From contig OX393579.1 of NCBI GenBank assembly GCA_947652605.1, forward strand, positions 18,807,674 through 18,871,673: a stretch of DNA of 64,000 nucleotides, read 5' to 3'. Shown in pieces: positions 43,529-63,913 of the stretch (the stretch's first letter is position 1; every line of letters starts with the position of its first letter). Origin of the DNA: Elmis aenea (Eukaryota; Arthropoda; Insecta; Coleoptera; Elmidae). Both the position numbers and the translations under genes were made by a program. The notes beneath the pieces are model-generated. The model was not told the origin of the DNA. It saw nothing but the letters and a program-made list of their open reading frames with translations, and searched no databases.

Positions 43529-43819
43529 CAGGGCTGTGGATTTGTAGTCGGAGTCGGAGTTTAGGGGAAATTTCTGGTCAGTGGAGTCGGAAAAAATGTA
43601 CCGACTCCGAGTACAACAAAAAATTGCGAGGTGGTCCTTTGCCGCAAAATTTAAACTCAAATTTTAAATAATTTTTTTATACTTATTTTTTTTCTTATAT
43701 TACACACCCTCACCATACGAGTAAAATGTCTTAGTATTTAATTTTGTCGGAGTCAGAGTTGAACTACTAAGATTATCAGGAGTCGGAGTCGACTTTTTTT
43801 CCCCGACTCCGCAGCCCTG
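43529..43819. mobile_element. MITE with CAGGGCTGTGGA ends and GTCGGAGTC repeats
   Basis: Ends CAGGGCTGTGGA and TCCGCAGCCCTG. Subterminal repeats GTCGGAGTCGGAG (43549) and inverted GGAGTCGGAGTCGAC (43780). The end sequence is of a type widely seen in insect hAT MITEs. Flanking octamers do not match, so no target duplication can be shown. Confidence 0.75.
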
Positions 43820-44380
43820 GCTGGTACATTTAGTAGATAAAAAATCCCTTTCTACACATTAATAAGAGTAGAAGTATCACTTTGTTTCTTTTATATTATT
43901 TACATCATTCCATGTATAGTCCGTGCAGCAATGAATTACGAAAACAAATTAGGATGGCGTTGACAAAGTCAAAGTCGTGAAAAGATAGAAAATATTTACA
44001 TAATTCTGCTACAAGAAAAAAAAGATGTTTGTTATGTTAAAAAGAAAGACTAGTAGAATGTTTGTGACTAAATAAATCCCTAGATATTTTTCTATTTTTC
44101 GTTAATTTTATTTATGCACTTATTGAACTAACGGCGCTTATGATATAATTAAATAACGCCTTTAACAACTCGTATAGTAATTTTTAAAATTTTAAAGACC
44201 GGTGTGGCGGTATCATGATTGTTTTTTTTTTAATTGACGAAAATGAAGGATTTACCCTCTAACATTTTTCAGATAAATGATTATTGATAAAAAATGTGCT
44301 AGTATGTAACCAGCTTATATCTTAAAATGTTTAAAATAGTCGATACCAAAAATGTTTCTACACATAAATTTTCATGATAC

Positions 44381-46276
44381 AGTGAGCTCGCGTTATAAGC
44401 AACTAACGGCGGCCAATTCCGATCTAAAAGTTGCTTATAACGTGAAAGTTGCTTATATGATAGAAATAGAAACGATTCGATTTTTAACATAAATAAATCT
44501 TGTTTTTAGTTACAAAACTAAAAATAAAAGTTTACACCATAACAACGCGATCGTTGTCGCGTTGCCATGGTGATCTGTACGTACCTATGTCAAACGAAAT
44601 ACGCGCGTGCCACGTACCTTTAGTCGTGATCTATGTACTTGTACATCTCTCAAATAAAAAAATATGATGTGATTTCATGGCAAGTATACAGAGCGGATGA
44701 AACGGCCTTATTTTACGAGTGGTTACCGGACAAAACTCTTGTTCATACACGTAAAAAAATATTCCCGGGAGAAAAATATCTAAGCAACGAGTTAGGTACT
44801 ATTATACCGTGTGCTAATTCCACCGACAATCATAAATTGAACTTATGAACTTTGGTAAATTATATAAAGCCAAAAATTTTTAGTAGTTTAACCTACGAGT
44901 TTATTATATTATTATACAGCGTCATTCAAAAAGTCTGCAACAAATTGAAAAAATTTTTATTATTGATTTCTCAGAAAATTTTATTCTTGATAAAAGTTGG
45001 TGCATGGTCTAAAACTAATTTTAGGATGAAAAAAGTTCAATAAAAAATCATAGAACGCTAGATTTTAGCGACTTTTTGAAATATTCGCAAGAATAAAGTG
45101 CTCTTATTTTAAGAGAAACAAAAAAACGATTTAAAAAAATATTTAGAATCTAAAAATAAGCCTAAATTTAAATTTAGATCGTCACATTCTAATTTTTATT
45201 TTTTAATAAACTTAAACATTTAAAAAGTGTAACAAATAGAGCCCTTTTTTATTATCAATTTGTCAGAAAATTTTATTTTTGTTAAAGTTGGTACATACAT
45301 GGTGCACAACTAATTTTAAGATGAAAAAAAGTTAATTAAAAAGTCAGGATATTTTTCATTTGTTGCAGAAATTAGAATTTAACCCTCAGAATTTAAACCT
45401 AGTTCGGTTTTTAGATTCTTAATAACTTTTTTCGATAAAAATAAAATTTTCCATTTGTTGCAGACTTTTTGAATGTTAAAATTTCTTAAAAAATAAAAAT
45501 TGAAATTTGACCGTCAAAATTTAAATCTAGCCTTATTTTGGGATTTTCAAAAACTCTGTCCATAATTTTTTTTGTATCTCTTAAAATATTTCAAAAATCA
45601 CTAATATCTAGTGTCATATAATTTTTTATTGAACTTTTTTCATCTTAAAATTAGTTTTAGACCATGCACCAACTTTTATCAAGAATACAATTTTCTGAGA
45701 AAAAAATAATTAAAAACTTTTCCATTCGTTGCAGACTTTTTGAATGACGCTGTATATTAATAATCTCCTAAAAATAAAATGATAGTTAAAAAATCTATTG
45801 TTAATCTAGATGTCACAAGGTATTTTACTGCCCTTTTAAATAACCTGAATGTTAAAAAAAAACTGAAAGTGCTATATCACACAAAATTTTCGTAAAAATG
45901 TAAATATTTTGAAAACTGTTGACTTTAGACCCATATAACCTTTTACATTTATTAAAATAAATTTTAAGACAAATTCAAAAATGCAAAAATATACAGGGTG
46001 TTCTATTTCAAATTTCAAAGTTTGAGTCCGTTTCCGGTTGAACCGGAAGTCGCCTTGCAACCTTAATATTTCCATCGAATCCGAAAAATACCATAACGCT
46101 CAGATACAAAATTTCATTGTTATATCTGCAATAGTATTTTAGATATTTGTATTTTTAACTGTCACACTGACAGTTGCTTATATCGTGTACTTTGATACGA
46201 TAGTTGCTTATATCGAGTGTTGCTTATAACGCGAGTTGCTTATATCGTGGGTTGCTTATAACGCGAGCTCACTGTA
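44381..46276. mobile_element. pogo-like element with TTGCTTATAACG subterminal repeats
   Basis: Ends TACAGTGAGCTCGCGTTATA (44381) and TATAACGCGAGCTCACTGTA (46276), TA-flanked. Both ends have clustered GTTGCTTATA(A/T)CG repeats: three at 44388-44465 and at least five at 46173-46265. CAGTGA...CGTTATAA ends with TA duplication resemble pogo/Tigger elements (family knowledge). The interior is a later fold-back (44917-45757) plus a TACAGGGTGTTCTATTTC piece at 45990. No transposase found. Confidence 0.75.
44917..45757. mobile_element. Fold-back element (TACAGCGTCATTCAAAAAG ends)
   Basis: Left TACAGCGTCATTCAAAAAGT and right ACTTTTTGAATGACGCTGTA are exact inverse 20-mers. Inner TTGATAAAAGTTGGTGCATG (44989) mirrors CATGCACCAACTTTTATCAA (45663). 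TA flanks. The interior of the hAT at 3347-4278 is the same family. Confidence 0.85.
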
Positions 46277-47586
46277 TATATCATGAAATATGTGACTTGT
46301 TGGTTATATGTTATATGTGCATACTTTGCTTATTTTTTAAGATTTGTGTCACAAAAAGGATGGAGAGAAGTTTTAAACAAAATAGTTTTTTAATTTCTTT
46401 TATTAATTTTTAAAAAACCGCGAAATTTTTCTAATTTGCTTCCTATTTGATGTTGTTTGCACAATGTTTATTATACACAAGTTTAACCAAATGGTAATGT
46501 GATTAATTGCTTTTTAATGCATATAGATTTAGTTCAGCCACCTCAGGATCTTGTTGGTTAAAGTTTCCTTTGATTCTGATGGCATTATAAGGTTTAATTT
46601 TATTTTTTCTGTAATAATTATGGAAAAAGATAATAATCGAAATTGTACCTTACATTACAGCTCTTTTTAATTTTTACTATCTATTTTGTATATAATTTAA
46701 TCAAAGTAAACAAAAATATTTCTTATTATAGTTTACATAGTGTATTTATTGTATAATTGTATTTATGGACCAATATAATTTTTTTATAATTTTATTCTTA
46801 AGTATTCTTATTGATTTTATACTGTGTATTTCTCTTAATGGTTTATAAATAAATCAATGGCAAGTTGAAAATAATCCAGTCATAATTTATTTATAATACA
46901 CCAAACATTTATGAATTATTGTCATTTGTCTAGTTTATAAAAGTAAAAGTTGGTGCTGTTACTATTTACCTGTTAAATTTAAATTAAATTTTTGTAAATG
47001 GTATAATTTATAATAAAACAAACATACACTTTAAGTGTTTTTTTTTTAATTCAGTTGTAACATAGTCTTATTCTCTAAAGTCCATTCTAGGACATGCATA
47101 AAATCGAAAAATTTTAATAACCAATTTTGCGATTAATTACTAATTAACTAATCGATTAATCGGTTTTTGAAAAATAATCTCTTAATCTAAATATCGGTAT
47201 AAAGGCAAAAATTAAAGTGAATAATTTACACTGGAATAGAAATTTTAATTGGACATAAAATGTACAAAACAAATTTTTTTAGAATTATTCAATAATAGAA
47301 AGAAAATAAAACAATTAAAATAAATGCTTCTCAAATCTCATTGTTTATATACATTTAATTAAAGTAACTGTAATAATGACACAACAAATTACAATTTAAA
47401 ATAGATTTAACCCAGAAACATCTCGCAAATCATGTTTTTTCATTAAATAATATTTCAGGAAAACTAATCATTTCAATAAGTCAAATTTCATAGGCGAAGG
47501 TAAAGGTCTTTCAAGATAAACTGAACTGCGAAGGAGGGGATGGTGGTTAAAATATAGATCTTTCTAAAAACGTTATATTATTGTAG
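46277..47586. other. AT-rich sequence without recognised genes
   Basis: No exon-like block, paired ends or conserved ORF seen. Confidence 0.4.
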
Positions 47587-47594
47587 GTTATAAC

Positions 47595-47948
47595 CAGTGG
47601 TGAGCTGTAGGGGGCTCGCGGGGGCTCGCGCGAGCCCTTTGTTAAATTATTCCTTAATTTGCGAGCCCCTTGTTCTTCTTGTTAACCATTTTCTCAAGAA
47701 AAAATATATCTTAAAATCATTGTCATTACATACATTTGTAAAGCGACGAAGTCATGCCTACCAAGCAATGACGATTAAATTTAGAATAACCCGTCGCACA
47801 ATAGAATTTTTTGAATTATGTACAATCTCGATTATTCACGTTTGAATTTAAAATGCCATTTTTTTCCCAACATATAATTAACATTATTTTTTTGTTTTTA
47901 TTTAACTATGAGCGAGCCCTTTGTTAAAAATTTCATAGCTCACCACTG
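47595..47948. mobile_element. hAT MITE, 354 bp (CAGTGGTGAGCT ends)
   Basis: Ends CAGTGGTGAGCTGTAG and ATAGCTCACCACTG. Duplication GTTATAAC at 47587-47594 and 47949-47956, exact. Internal inverted GCGAGCCCTTTGTTA occurs near both ends. Confidence 0.92.
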
Positions 47949-47956
47949 GTTATAAC

Positions 47957-49800
47957 CCCGTTGTTGAAATAGACGTATGTTTTTAGGTGGAGCAGTAATT
48001 AACGCTTTAGACGAGTTTTGGTTTCTGTTTCACAATTGAATTAAATTAACCGAATTTCGAATAGTAAGAAATTTGGTCAAAAAACCAATTAACCGATTTA
48101 GATTATAAACGGTTTGCTCGCGATAGTCCATTCAAATCTTTCATCATGGAACGTATTTTTATTTCCATTATCTCACTGATTTAGAAATAACATCAAAAAC
48201 TATGTATACCGGGTGATACAGTTTGACTGTGGCACCCCTATAACTTTTTAATTATTGAAAATAACCCCACAACCTTATATATTTGGAAACAAATTCTCTA
48301 TTAAATGATGTGCGTTTGTTATCTCTACAATCCGCGATAGGCAACTGTTTTTTTTTTTTTGTTAATTACATAGTATCTATAGATTTATTCTGAATCCGAC
48401 CATGTATTAAAAAAGTATGCATACATAAGAAAATTTTCGAGAAAAATCAGTTCCAAGTGTTCAAATTATAGCAAACAGTCTATTAAAATAACAAAAAACG
48501 ATCAAATCCTAAAAATTATACTATAACTATCAATGCAACTGTATTAAAAGTTAATTTTTAATAAAAATAAAAACAAATAATAAACGTCAACATAAAAAAT
48601 TAGACTTTAATTTTAATCAACCAGTTATAAATAGAGGACGCGAAGGGCGGTCACTGAATTTTTTTGAAACTATTTTTTTAACCTGAGTTTGAGGACCCCA
48701 AAATTTTTACCGCTTGGGGCCCCCACTTGACATAATTTCCCACTGATAATAGGTACTGAGCCAGTGCAGTACTTCACAAGTTCATTGGTCCCCACATAAA
48801 TATTTTTGGAAGGGGTGTCAAAAATAATTCCAGTTTCAATAAAAATAACTTATTTATTATAATATATTGAATCTAAAACATCTACCGGCCATTTTTTAAA
48901 TAAATCAAATCAAATCTAGGAGAGGCAAATGCCCCCTCGTGCCCCTCCTTGCGGGCACACAAGCTTAAGTTGACAGTATTAAAATAAACCAATTTACATT
49001 TTCCTACTACTAATTTACAGTTTTTCTTAATGTGCATCATTTTCTGAAAATCTTGTGAAACAAAGTATTCACTTATTTAAATTTAACAACAAAACTTAAT
49101 TTCAATTTGAAATTAATTGCAATTATATTATTTTCGGAAATATGTATAGTAGTAGAGCAAGTTGTTTTGACCCTTATGCAAATTAATTTCCTATCAAATT
49201 TAGATACAGAAAAAAAAACAAACAAAAGCAAGGATATCACCCATCAAAGTAATCAATGCACTGGGTACATTTATGAAAATTTAAAAAAACAATAAAAATA
49301 TAACATGGAAATATACATACGCTGCAATCTGCAATAGCCTGTTATACGCAATGCTTATCGATGACAAAACATATGCAATGTCATTTCATTTTAACTTAAA
49401 AATATATTTCTCAAACATCTTCCTAAGAAATATTCGTGAATTCTTACGTAAATGGTAAAGGTCATACATGATAAAATGTGTTATATAGCTGATAACAAGT
49501 GTTTAGTTTAAAATAATTTATATAGAACTACAGCTGTGTGCAAAAGGAAGGATAATTAGTTGTTTTAACTTCAGGTAAGTTTGTTATTAAATGTAACCTT
49601 GTTTTTATGCATGCCAACATTTTAATTTTTGCAATTACCAGTTCAATTTTCACTCATGGATACCTGTAAACAATGACCAAAGAACGCTGCAGTTCAATCT
49701 TATGTTAAAATATTTATGACAGCCGATGATTCAGTTTATCTCATCCCTGTAACTTTTCTATTATTAGAAAAGCCCTAATAAACCTTGTGTTATTCTAAGA
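47957..49800. other. AT-rich sequence with old repeat scraps
   Basis: ACCGGGTGATACAGTTTGAC at 48209 and GGGGCCCCCACTTGACATAA at 48716 look like fragments of repeat ends. No gene seen. Confidence 0.35.
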
Positions 49801-49807
49801 ATATGAA

Positions 49808-50322
49808 TTAAATGCTACAGTATATAAAAATGTCCCAAATGTTCTTAAAAAAAATATCAAAATGCTACACAAAAAATACAGAAATGCTATATAAAAATAT
49901 ATATAGGATATTAATAAACGTAATATAGAATATTATTAAATATTGTATAGGGAAGTATTTAACTTCACAGAAAATCTATCGTTTTAACGTCCCCTATTAT
50001 TGATGATATTAAAACAAGTTTTAGTCACTGCCACCGCATACATCTATATTGCATCAATTGTCACTTTCTTAACACAGCTTTTAAAAAATTTTTACTAACC
50101 GTCTCTTCATGATCTAACCAGAGGCATATAGCAGTGAACGGTAGCAACGACTAAAAGTTGCTCTGATAATAAGGGACGCTAAAATAAAAATATGTTTTAA
50201 TTTTTCTATAAGCATTTTATTACTTCATATAGCAATCGGTTATTTTATATAGCATTTAAATTTATTATATCACCTTTTTATTTACTATACAGCATTTTAT
50301 TACCCATACAGCATTTGAATTT
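49808..50322. mobile_element. Fold-back element with AAATGCTATATA subrepeats
   Basis: Left-arm motifs AAATGCTACAGTATATAAAA, AAATGCTACAC and AAATGCTATATAAAA are mirrored in the right arm by ATATAGCATT, ATACAGCATTTTATTAC and ATACAGCATTTGAAT. Inside, 49983-50184 is a second inverted repeat: TTTAACGTCCCCTATTATTG with AATAAGGGACGCTAAA, and AAGTTTTAGTCACTGCCACC with CGGTAGCAACGACTAAAAGT. So two elements are nested. Confidence 0.65.
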
Positions 50323-50327
50323 TATAT

Positions 50328-51342
50328 ACAGGGTATCCCGCATAACATTTCCAGCACGGGATCTCGCTTATTATATAATAGTATAGTAGATACAGGTTTG
50401 CTTAAATTAGATTAATTATTCTTAAGTATGAGGAGCTACAATCTATTTTTAAAAGTACAAAATTTCTCGTATTTTTGAAATTATAGAAAAAAACATGAAA
50501 ATGTTTAATTTCTTTTTTCTCAGAATTTTTCTTTTTTGATGCACTTTTTATATGTAGAATTTAACTTATATTTTAGATTTTTTAATCACTTTTCATTTTT
50601 GAGATGTTATCCCTAATTTATTTTTTCTTATGGGCCGTCAAGTTGGCTTTGGAATAGTTAAATGGTCTCTTTTTATCTTTCTAATGAGATATCACTTGCT
50701 ATATCTATTTTTCTAAATAACCCATAAAATTAAGGAAAGACGTATTTTACCAATCACTTATCAAGCTATCATGAAAAAAGAAACAATAAACATCCAATTA
50801 AATGTCAAATGACAGTATCATTTTTCATTTGTCTGCGATATCATATACCTACATATTAGAATTTTATAATATTGTTGTGTAATTTGATAGTCTTTGTAGT
50901 AATTTTGTTATATGTCATAGTAATTATGGCTACATTTACAAATAATGGAAAATTTGACATGTTGAAATGCTATATTCTTTGACATTAAAACTGGGTAGAA
51001 ACAACTGATTCTAATTCTTCATTGATTTATTTTGGAGTTCTTATTGATTTTTCAATAAAACAATATTCTTTTAAATATATTTCCAAATTTTTATAGATAC
51101 GTGCCAGCTTCTACACAGTTTTGAGGACAGATAATGTATTATTTCAATTTGTCAATTTTTTCCTTATTTGTAAATGTAGCCATAAATACTACTATAACCA
51201 AATTACTACAACAATTATAAAATTGTAATAAATAGATTGTAACTCCTCTCATATCTAAAAATAATTCCTCTAATTAAAGTAAACCTTTATATCTTATAAT
51301 AAGCGAGATCCCACAATGGAAATGTTATCTGAGGCACCATGT
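50328..51342. mobile_element. Fold-back element (GGGATCTCGCTTATTATA arms)
   Basis: Left TACAGGGTATCCCGCATAAC then GGGATCTCGCTTATTATATA pairs with right TATAATAAGCGAGATCCCAC then AAATGTTATCTGAGGCACCA. Inner GAGGAGCTACAATCTATTTT (50430) mirrors AATAGATTGTAACTCCTCTC (51232). The right terminal CCCTGTA has mutated. A related right end sits at 27010-27058. Confidence 0.7.
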
Positions 51343-51706
51343 TTAGCAGTTCCTGATAGCAATCGGATTTTTCTACCAAGAAAATAATTTGTTCCCTTTT
51401 AAATTCATTGCAAGTGCGTTATTTTGAAATTGTTGAGCAATAAAAAATTACGTCATAAATGTACTATGCAATGCATAATGTAATGTGTAAATAATTATTT
51501 CACTTTGTGCGACAAAAATTGAGGATTATGTGTTTAGAGATACACTTGAAACATTTGAAATTGAGTAAGAAACATTTTTGAAATTTGAGAATGATATTGC
51601 AATAACTATTTTTTAATGATCAATCACAAAACTTTTTGTTCTCTTATCGCGTGAATTATTACGTAATTAGTTATCGAAAACGTACATTAAATATAAATTA
51701 TTTACA
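51343..51706. other. Upstream region of the aminotransferase gene
   Basis: AT-rich; presumably holds the promoter, but no TATA/initiator pair is convincing. Confidence 0.35.
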
Positions 51707-51781
51707 TTGTTCTGCGTACGCCAGAATTTATTGTTAAACTGTAATACAATTTTTTATGTAGAGCAATTTCAAGTAGTCAAC

Positions 51782-59457
<7,676 letters not shown>

Positions 59458-59510
59458 CGCAATATTGTATATGATAATGTTATAAATAATATAAAAGTTG
59501 TTCTATTTTT

Positions 59511-59516
59511 AATAAA
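59511..59516 (+). terminator. AGXT polyadenylation signal
   Basis: AATAAA 54 bp after the stop codon, followed by a G/T-rich stretch (GGGCTTTGTATATG). Confidence 0.65.
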
Positions 59517-59539
59517 AGGGCTTTGTATATGAATCGGTT

Positions 59540-60334
59540 TTTTATTGAAAAGGCATCAACTTTTCATAAAATGTATTGTTAATTAAAAAGTTCGTAATCA
59601 TTTGCCTTGGAAGAATACCTCAAAGTGAGTATAATGTATATTACACTAGCACTAGACCACGTGTGGGCAATTTTTTTCTGCAGAGGGCTAGATGAAAATT
59701 GGTTAGGATGACGCAGGCCGGAATAAATTTTGATATGAAAGGTGTAACAAATCTTTTGACAAGTCCTTTTTTTTTTCAGAACCTAAAAAATCAGAAAATA
59801 ACTTCTTTTTGTCAAATTAAATAAAGTTTTAAAAAATTATCTCTGCAGTGGACTGGATTGTATGCTATCGCGGGTCGCATCCTAACTGCGAAGCGGAATT
59901 TGTCCACTCCTGCACTGCACTAGACAGTGACAGGAGCCCAAATTTAAAAATCTCTGACAAAAAACAACAAAGTTATGATTTTTTTTTCACGAATTTACAG
60001 GGGTCTAGTTTTTCGCGTTTTTCCGAAACCGTTTGAGATCATTTCAAAATATTTGCACAGTTTTACTTGCAAAGGATGCACGCATCGGGAAATAAGAAAA
60101 TTTGATTTTTTAAAAAGACGGTTTCATAGTCAACGTGATCGCAAAAATGACCATTTTAGGACGGCCGTAAAAGATACCAAAAAAGTTTAAAAATTAACTT
60201 GTAACAAATCATCAGATGTGCCCATCTTTTGGCTACATTTTGAACCCAGAATAAAAACAGCCCGGTGTAAGGTCCCCACCAACGCGGGGCCCCACGCTTA
60301 CGCCCGGTCGTCCGACCCTGGAGACGCTACTGGA
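59540..60334. repeat. Repeat relics downstream of AGXT
   Basis: 59960-60180 contains TTTTTCGCGTTTTTCCGAAA, CTTGCAAAGGATGCACGCAT and GACGGTTTCATAGTCAACGT, a diverged single arm of the fold-back at 56176. CACGTGTGGGCAATTTTTTT at 59659 resembles a hAT end without a partner. No gene seen. Confidence 0.5.
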
Positions 60335-61465
60335 CAGTGGTGGCGAACTTTTTTAGGCTTGCATGCCAAAAAATTAAAAACAATTAATATCAAAATTTAT
60401 GATGACATAATCACATAATTGTTTCTAATTATTGATACAACAAAATAGTTCTTGAATAGTAGGTATTCCAAGTATTAAAAATTTCATTTTCTGCTAATTG
60501 TTTCTATTTCAGTTTATCGTTTTTGCTCAATGGTTTCCAAAATTGATTTTTAAGTCGACAAACTTTTATTTTTGTATAAAACTGGATTGAAAATCGACCC
60601 ACAGCATATCAAAACCGATTTATTTAAATCATAAAAGTGAAGTCGTTCGTAATAAAAATGTGTCGTTATAAAAGAGGTTTGTCTGTTGTCTACTATGTAT
60701 GTTGTAAAAAACTTATTATTGGTTCTTCTTGTCCTTTATCTGCTTTATCGTTCCGGATATTGGTTATCATCATCATCATGCTATGGACGGCATCCTTAAA
60801 GAGCCGGATGGTCGTAACCCCAGACCTTTACCTAACATTTTTTACCAAGATATTTTGCGTCAGGCTAGATCTCGTTTTTTACAGTTTACCTTGGATGATC
60901 TTCTGAACAATTTAAAATTTTTGTTCATGTCTCATAACATGCCCCACATAACTTTCTTATTCTAGTGTCCAGTATTTTTGTTTGTAATTTTGTATATTTG
61001 AAACATGTTCTACTCAGGATATCTTTGAGTCGTGGCGTGGGTATATCCACATCTCATATAATAATAATTGTTAGTTTTGCCAATGGTCCTCAACTTGTGG
61101 GGCGCGCCAAATATCTGAAGCGGAGCGCAAAAAAATGAAAGAGAAAATTATATAATGAAACAAGTCACCAGTGTGAAACGGGAAAGATTTTAAAGCAATT
61201 GGAGGATCTTTTTTTTTAGTTACCGATGTAAACAGGATGGATTTTTCAAAACAATTGTTGGACCTTTTTTTAGTCGCCATGCATGAAACGATTGAAAGGG
61301 GTCCGCAATAAAAATTGAGATAGAAAAGGGAGGCGCAAGTTCAAAAAGGTTGAGGAACATTGAGTTATGCAATAAATGTAAAAGTTTTACAAAAATTGTT
61401 GACGTGCCAAAAAATTTTTTTCACGTGTCACCACTGGCACGCGTGCCATATGTTCGCCATTGCTG
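60335..61465. mobile_element. hAT-type element (CAGTGGTGGCGAAC ends)
   Basis: The left end CAGTGGTGGCGAACTTTTTT is similar to the inverted right end (CAGCAATGGCGAACATATGG), and both continue with GC(A/C)(C/T)GC(G/A)TGCC. Flanking octamers CTACTGGA and CGTGCAGA differ, so no duplication is demonstrable. A smaller hAT MITE sits inside at 61081-61362. Confidence 0.6.
61081..61362. mobile_element. hAT MITE, 282 bp
   Basis: Ends CAATGGTCCTCAACTTGTGG and AAAGGTTGAGGAACATTG. Flanking octamers AGTTTTGC (61073-61080) and AGTTATGC (61363-61370) match 7 of 8. Confidence 0.8.
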
Positions 61466-63913
61466 CGTGCAGAGCCGGTGACAGGAAAGTGCAGGGTGTG
61501 CACCGCACACGGCCCCACGCTGGCAATGTTTTTTTTTTTTTTATAAATTAAAAATGAAATTTGAAAAACATTTCATCGTAATGAGTAGATGAAAGTTTAT
61601 TTTTTCAGCCCCGAATTTATTTTCGCACACAGTCCCACAATTCCTGGTTGTGAGACTAGATTATTATGATTTCTTCTACTCCTTTACATCTGATATTAAA
61701 CCAAGTTATAAATTTTACTCAATTAACAAATAAAAACCAATGATATAAACAATCGAAAGTTTGGTGTGGATAATTTAATTTTGTTGACTAATAATCTAAA
61801 ATATCAGTTTTTTTGTATTTGAAGTAACTAAAATTTTTGGGTAAAGTAATCTTGAAAATTTTTTTTTTTGGTATGTCTAATTTAGCAGAGTTTAACTTTT
61901 TCTTAATAAAATGTTCTGTTAAAAGTTAAGTTTATAGGGCAAAAGTTTTAAAAACGTAATGAAACTACAGAAGTAATTGTTATAATGAAGCATATATTTC
62001 TAAGTAGCAGGTACACTTAAATTCAAAAGAACTCTACAATATTTCGGTCCTTCTATATACTCACTTTTGCACCCTTAAATGGGCGTACACTTGAACCCAA
62101 ATATTACAAAATGCATTAGCGAGTTTCGTGTTATTGAGTTAAATATATACCTTATCTACCGATTGTTAGTTATATTAGGACTTTAATATATTATACATAC
62201 ATATCTTAAACTACCATCAGTTTACAAAGCGTATATTATAGATGCAATTATTATTTTTTAAATATACTTATTTACAATAAAGTTTTTTCTTAACTACACG
62301 ACATACGAATCACATTCACACTAATATAAACTAACTTAAATATTTTTGTCAAATACTGTGAAATTGCATGGAGAGATTCCCAATTACGTATAACAATTTA
62401 AATAAATGCTATTAATTTAAACAGTAAATTTAAGTACCTTATTTTCTGAGGATGGCACCAATTGATATGTATACTACATTTTAAAATATACACTTGCATA
62501 ATTTACACCAAAGAATATGAACAGAAACTTAATTATAAATACATTACAAATTTCACAAAATACCTATAGGGAGCTAAGCCTCTAATTAGTTATAATTTCA
62601 AACTGAAAATTTCGAAAGTTTTTGCAAGATTATCTAATTATAAATATTTCATTTTAAAACTCTGGGTTTTATTGTTTTCTGTTAAGGATTTTATGGATTA
62701 TAGGTTGTTTGCCCAGCTATTGTGTCAATATGTCTATTTAAAATTACAAAAATTATTATTTCATTTTAATTTTCAAAAAGCATTTCCAAAATGGGATACA
62801 AGTAGGTTATAATTATCAAATTAAGATTAGTTTGCCTTAGCTACCCTGCAAATTTGTAATGTATTTATGTAAACATAAACACATAACATATTGTGTATTA
62901 AATATAGTTGAAAATAGGAGACTGAATTAAATGGGGGCTTATATTTACAATTTTTGCAAATCTACAAACATCGAAACATCGTTTTTAGGGGCATAAGGAG
63001 ACTGCACTAATATTTTATAGAATAGGACACTGTAACTATATTCTTATGTATTTACAGTATTTTAAGTCAGCAGTTCCCAAACTATTTAATGTAAAACCAT
63101 TTGATACTTAATTTTTGTTGGTGGTATGCAACTACTATTAATACAAAACTTACATGAGATTAATTTTGCAATTACAAGAGAAAACAGTGATACTAAAACT
63201 TGTTTCTCTTTTCTCTCTTCGCTTGTTAAGAGCCCTTCCTTAAACATATGATGTGAAGTACTAGTTGTTTGCTTAGGGGAATCACCAATTGTGATTTTAA
63301 TTATAATATCCACATACCACAGCGAAAAATATTGAATTATTTAATTTAAACACTAGTGGTAGAAAAAATGTCTTGTGATAAGTGATAAAATAAATTTGGG
63401 AATTGCTGTTTTAAGCAACTAACATTGATACATTATAATTTTACATTGAAGGTAGATATTAAAAGTAGTGTAATTTATTAAAATTTAAAAATAAATATTA
63501 ATAAACAGTGAATTTACCTTTAAACAGTGCAAAGTTTTTAAAAGGTTCATGCTTTTATGCCAATGGTTACAATGTATTTATATGTTGTTTTTTGGTAATC
63601 TGTTCATATTCTAGCCTTCTATCAGCCTTTATCTCTAATGAGTATTGAGTTCTAACTCATAGAAACTCTTACTTATGGAATAATTTACAACTTTTATAAC
63701 AAGACATAACTTAAGCTTAATTTCTTTTAAAATGCAGTCAAAATAGTTAATAATAAAATACATTAAGTAGAGTCTACAATCATTAACGTATCTATAAAAA
63801 ATAAATTAGCTAATGTTACTTACTGCTACTACAATTTGTTATAAATTGGCTGCACTTAAATGTTCAAAACGTACTACTTTCATTTTTAAATACAAATAAA
63901 TACGACAGCTCCG
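61466..63913. other. AT-rich sequence, possibly 3' UTR of a minus-strand gene
   Basis: CAGAGCCGGTGACAGGAAAG at 61471 is a lone hAT-like end (compare 19855). From about 61900 onward I see no paired repeat ends, unlike the rest of the window. That would fit a long 3' UTR of the exon at 63914, but this is inference. Confidence 0.35.

Noticed and set aside
43529..43819. 8-bp target duplication for the CAGGGCTGTGGA MITE
   Set aside because: Flanking octamers TTTATAG and GCTGGTAC do not match under any one- or two-base shift I tried.
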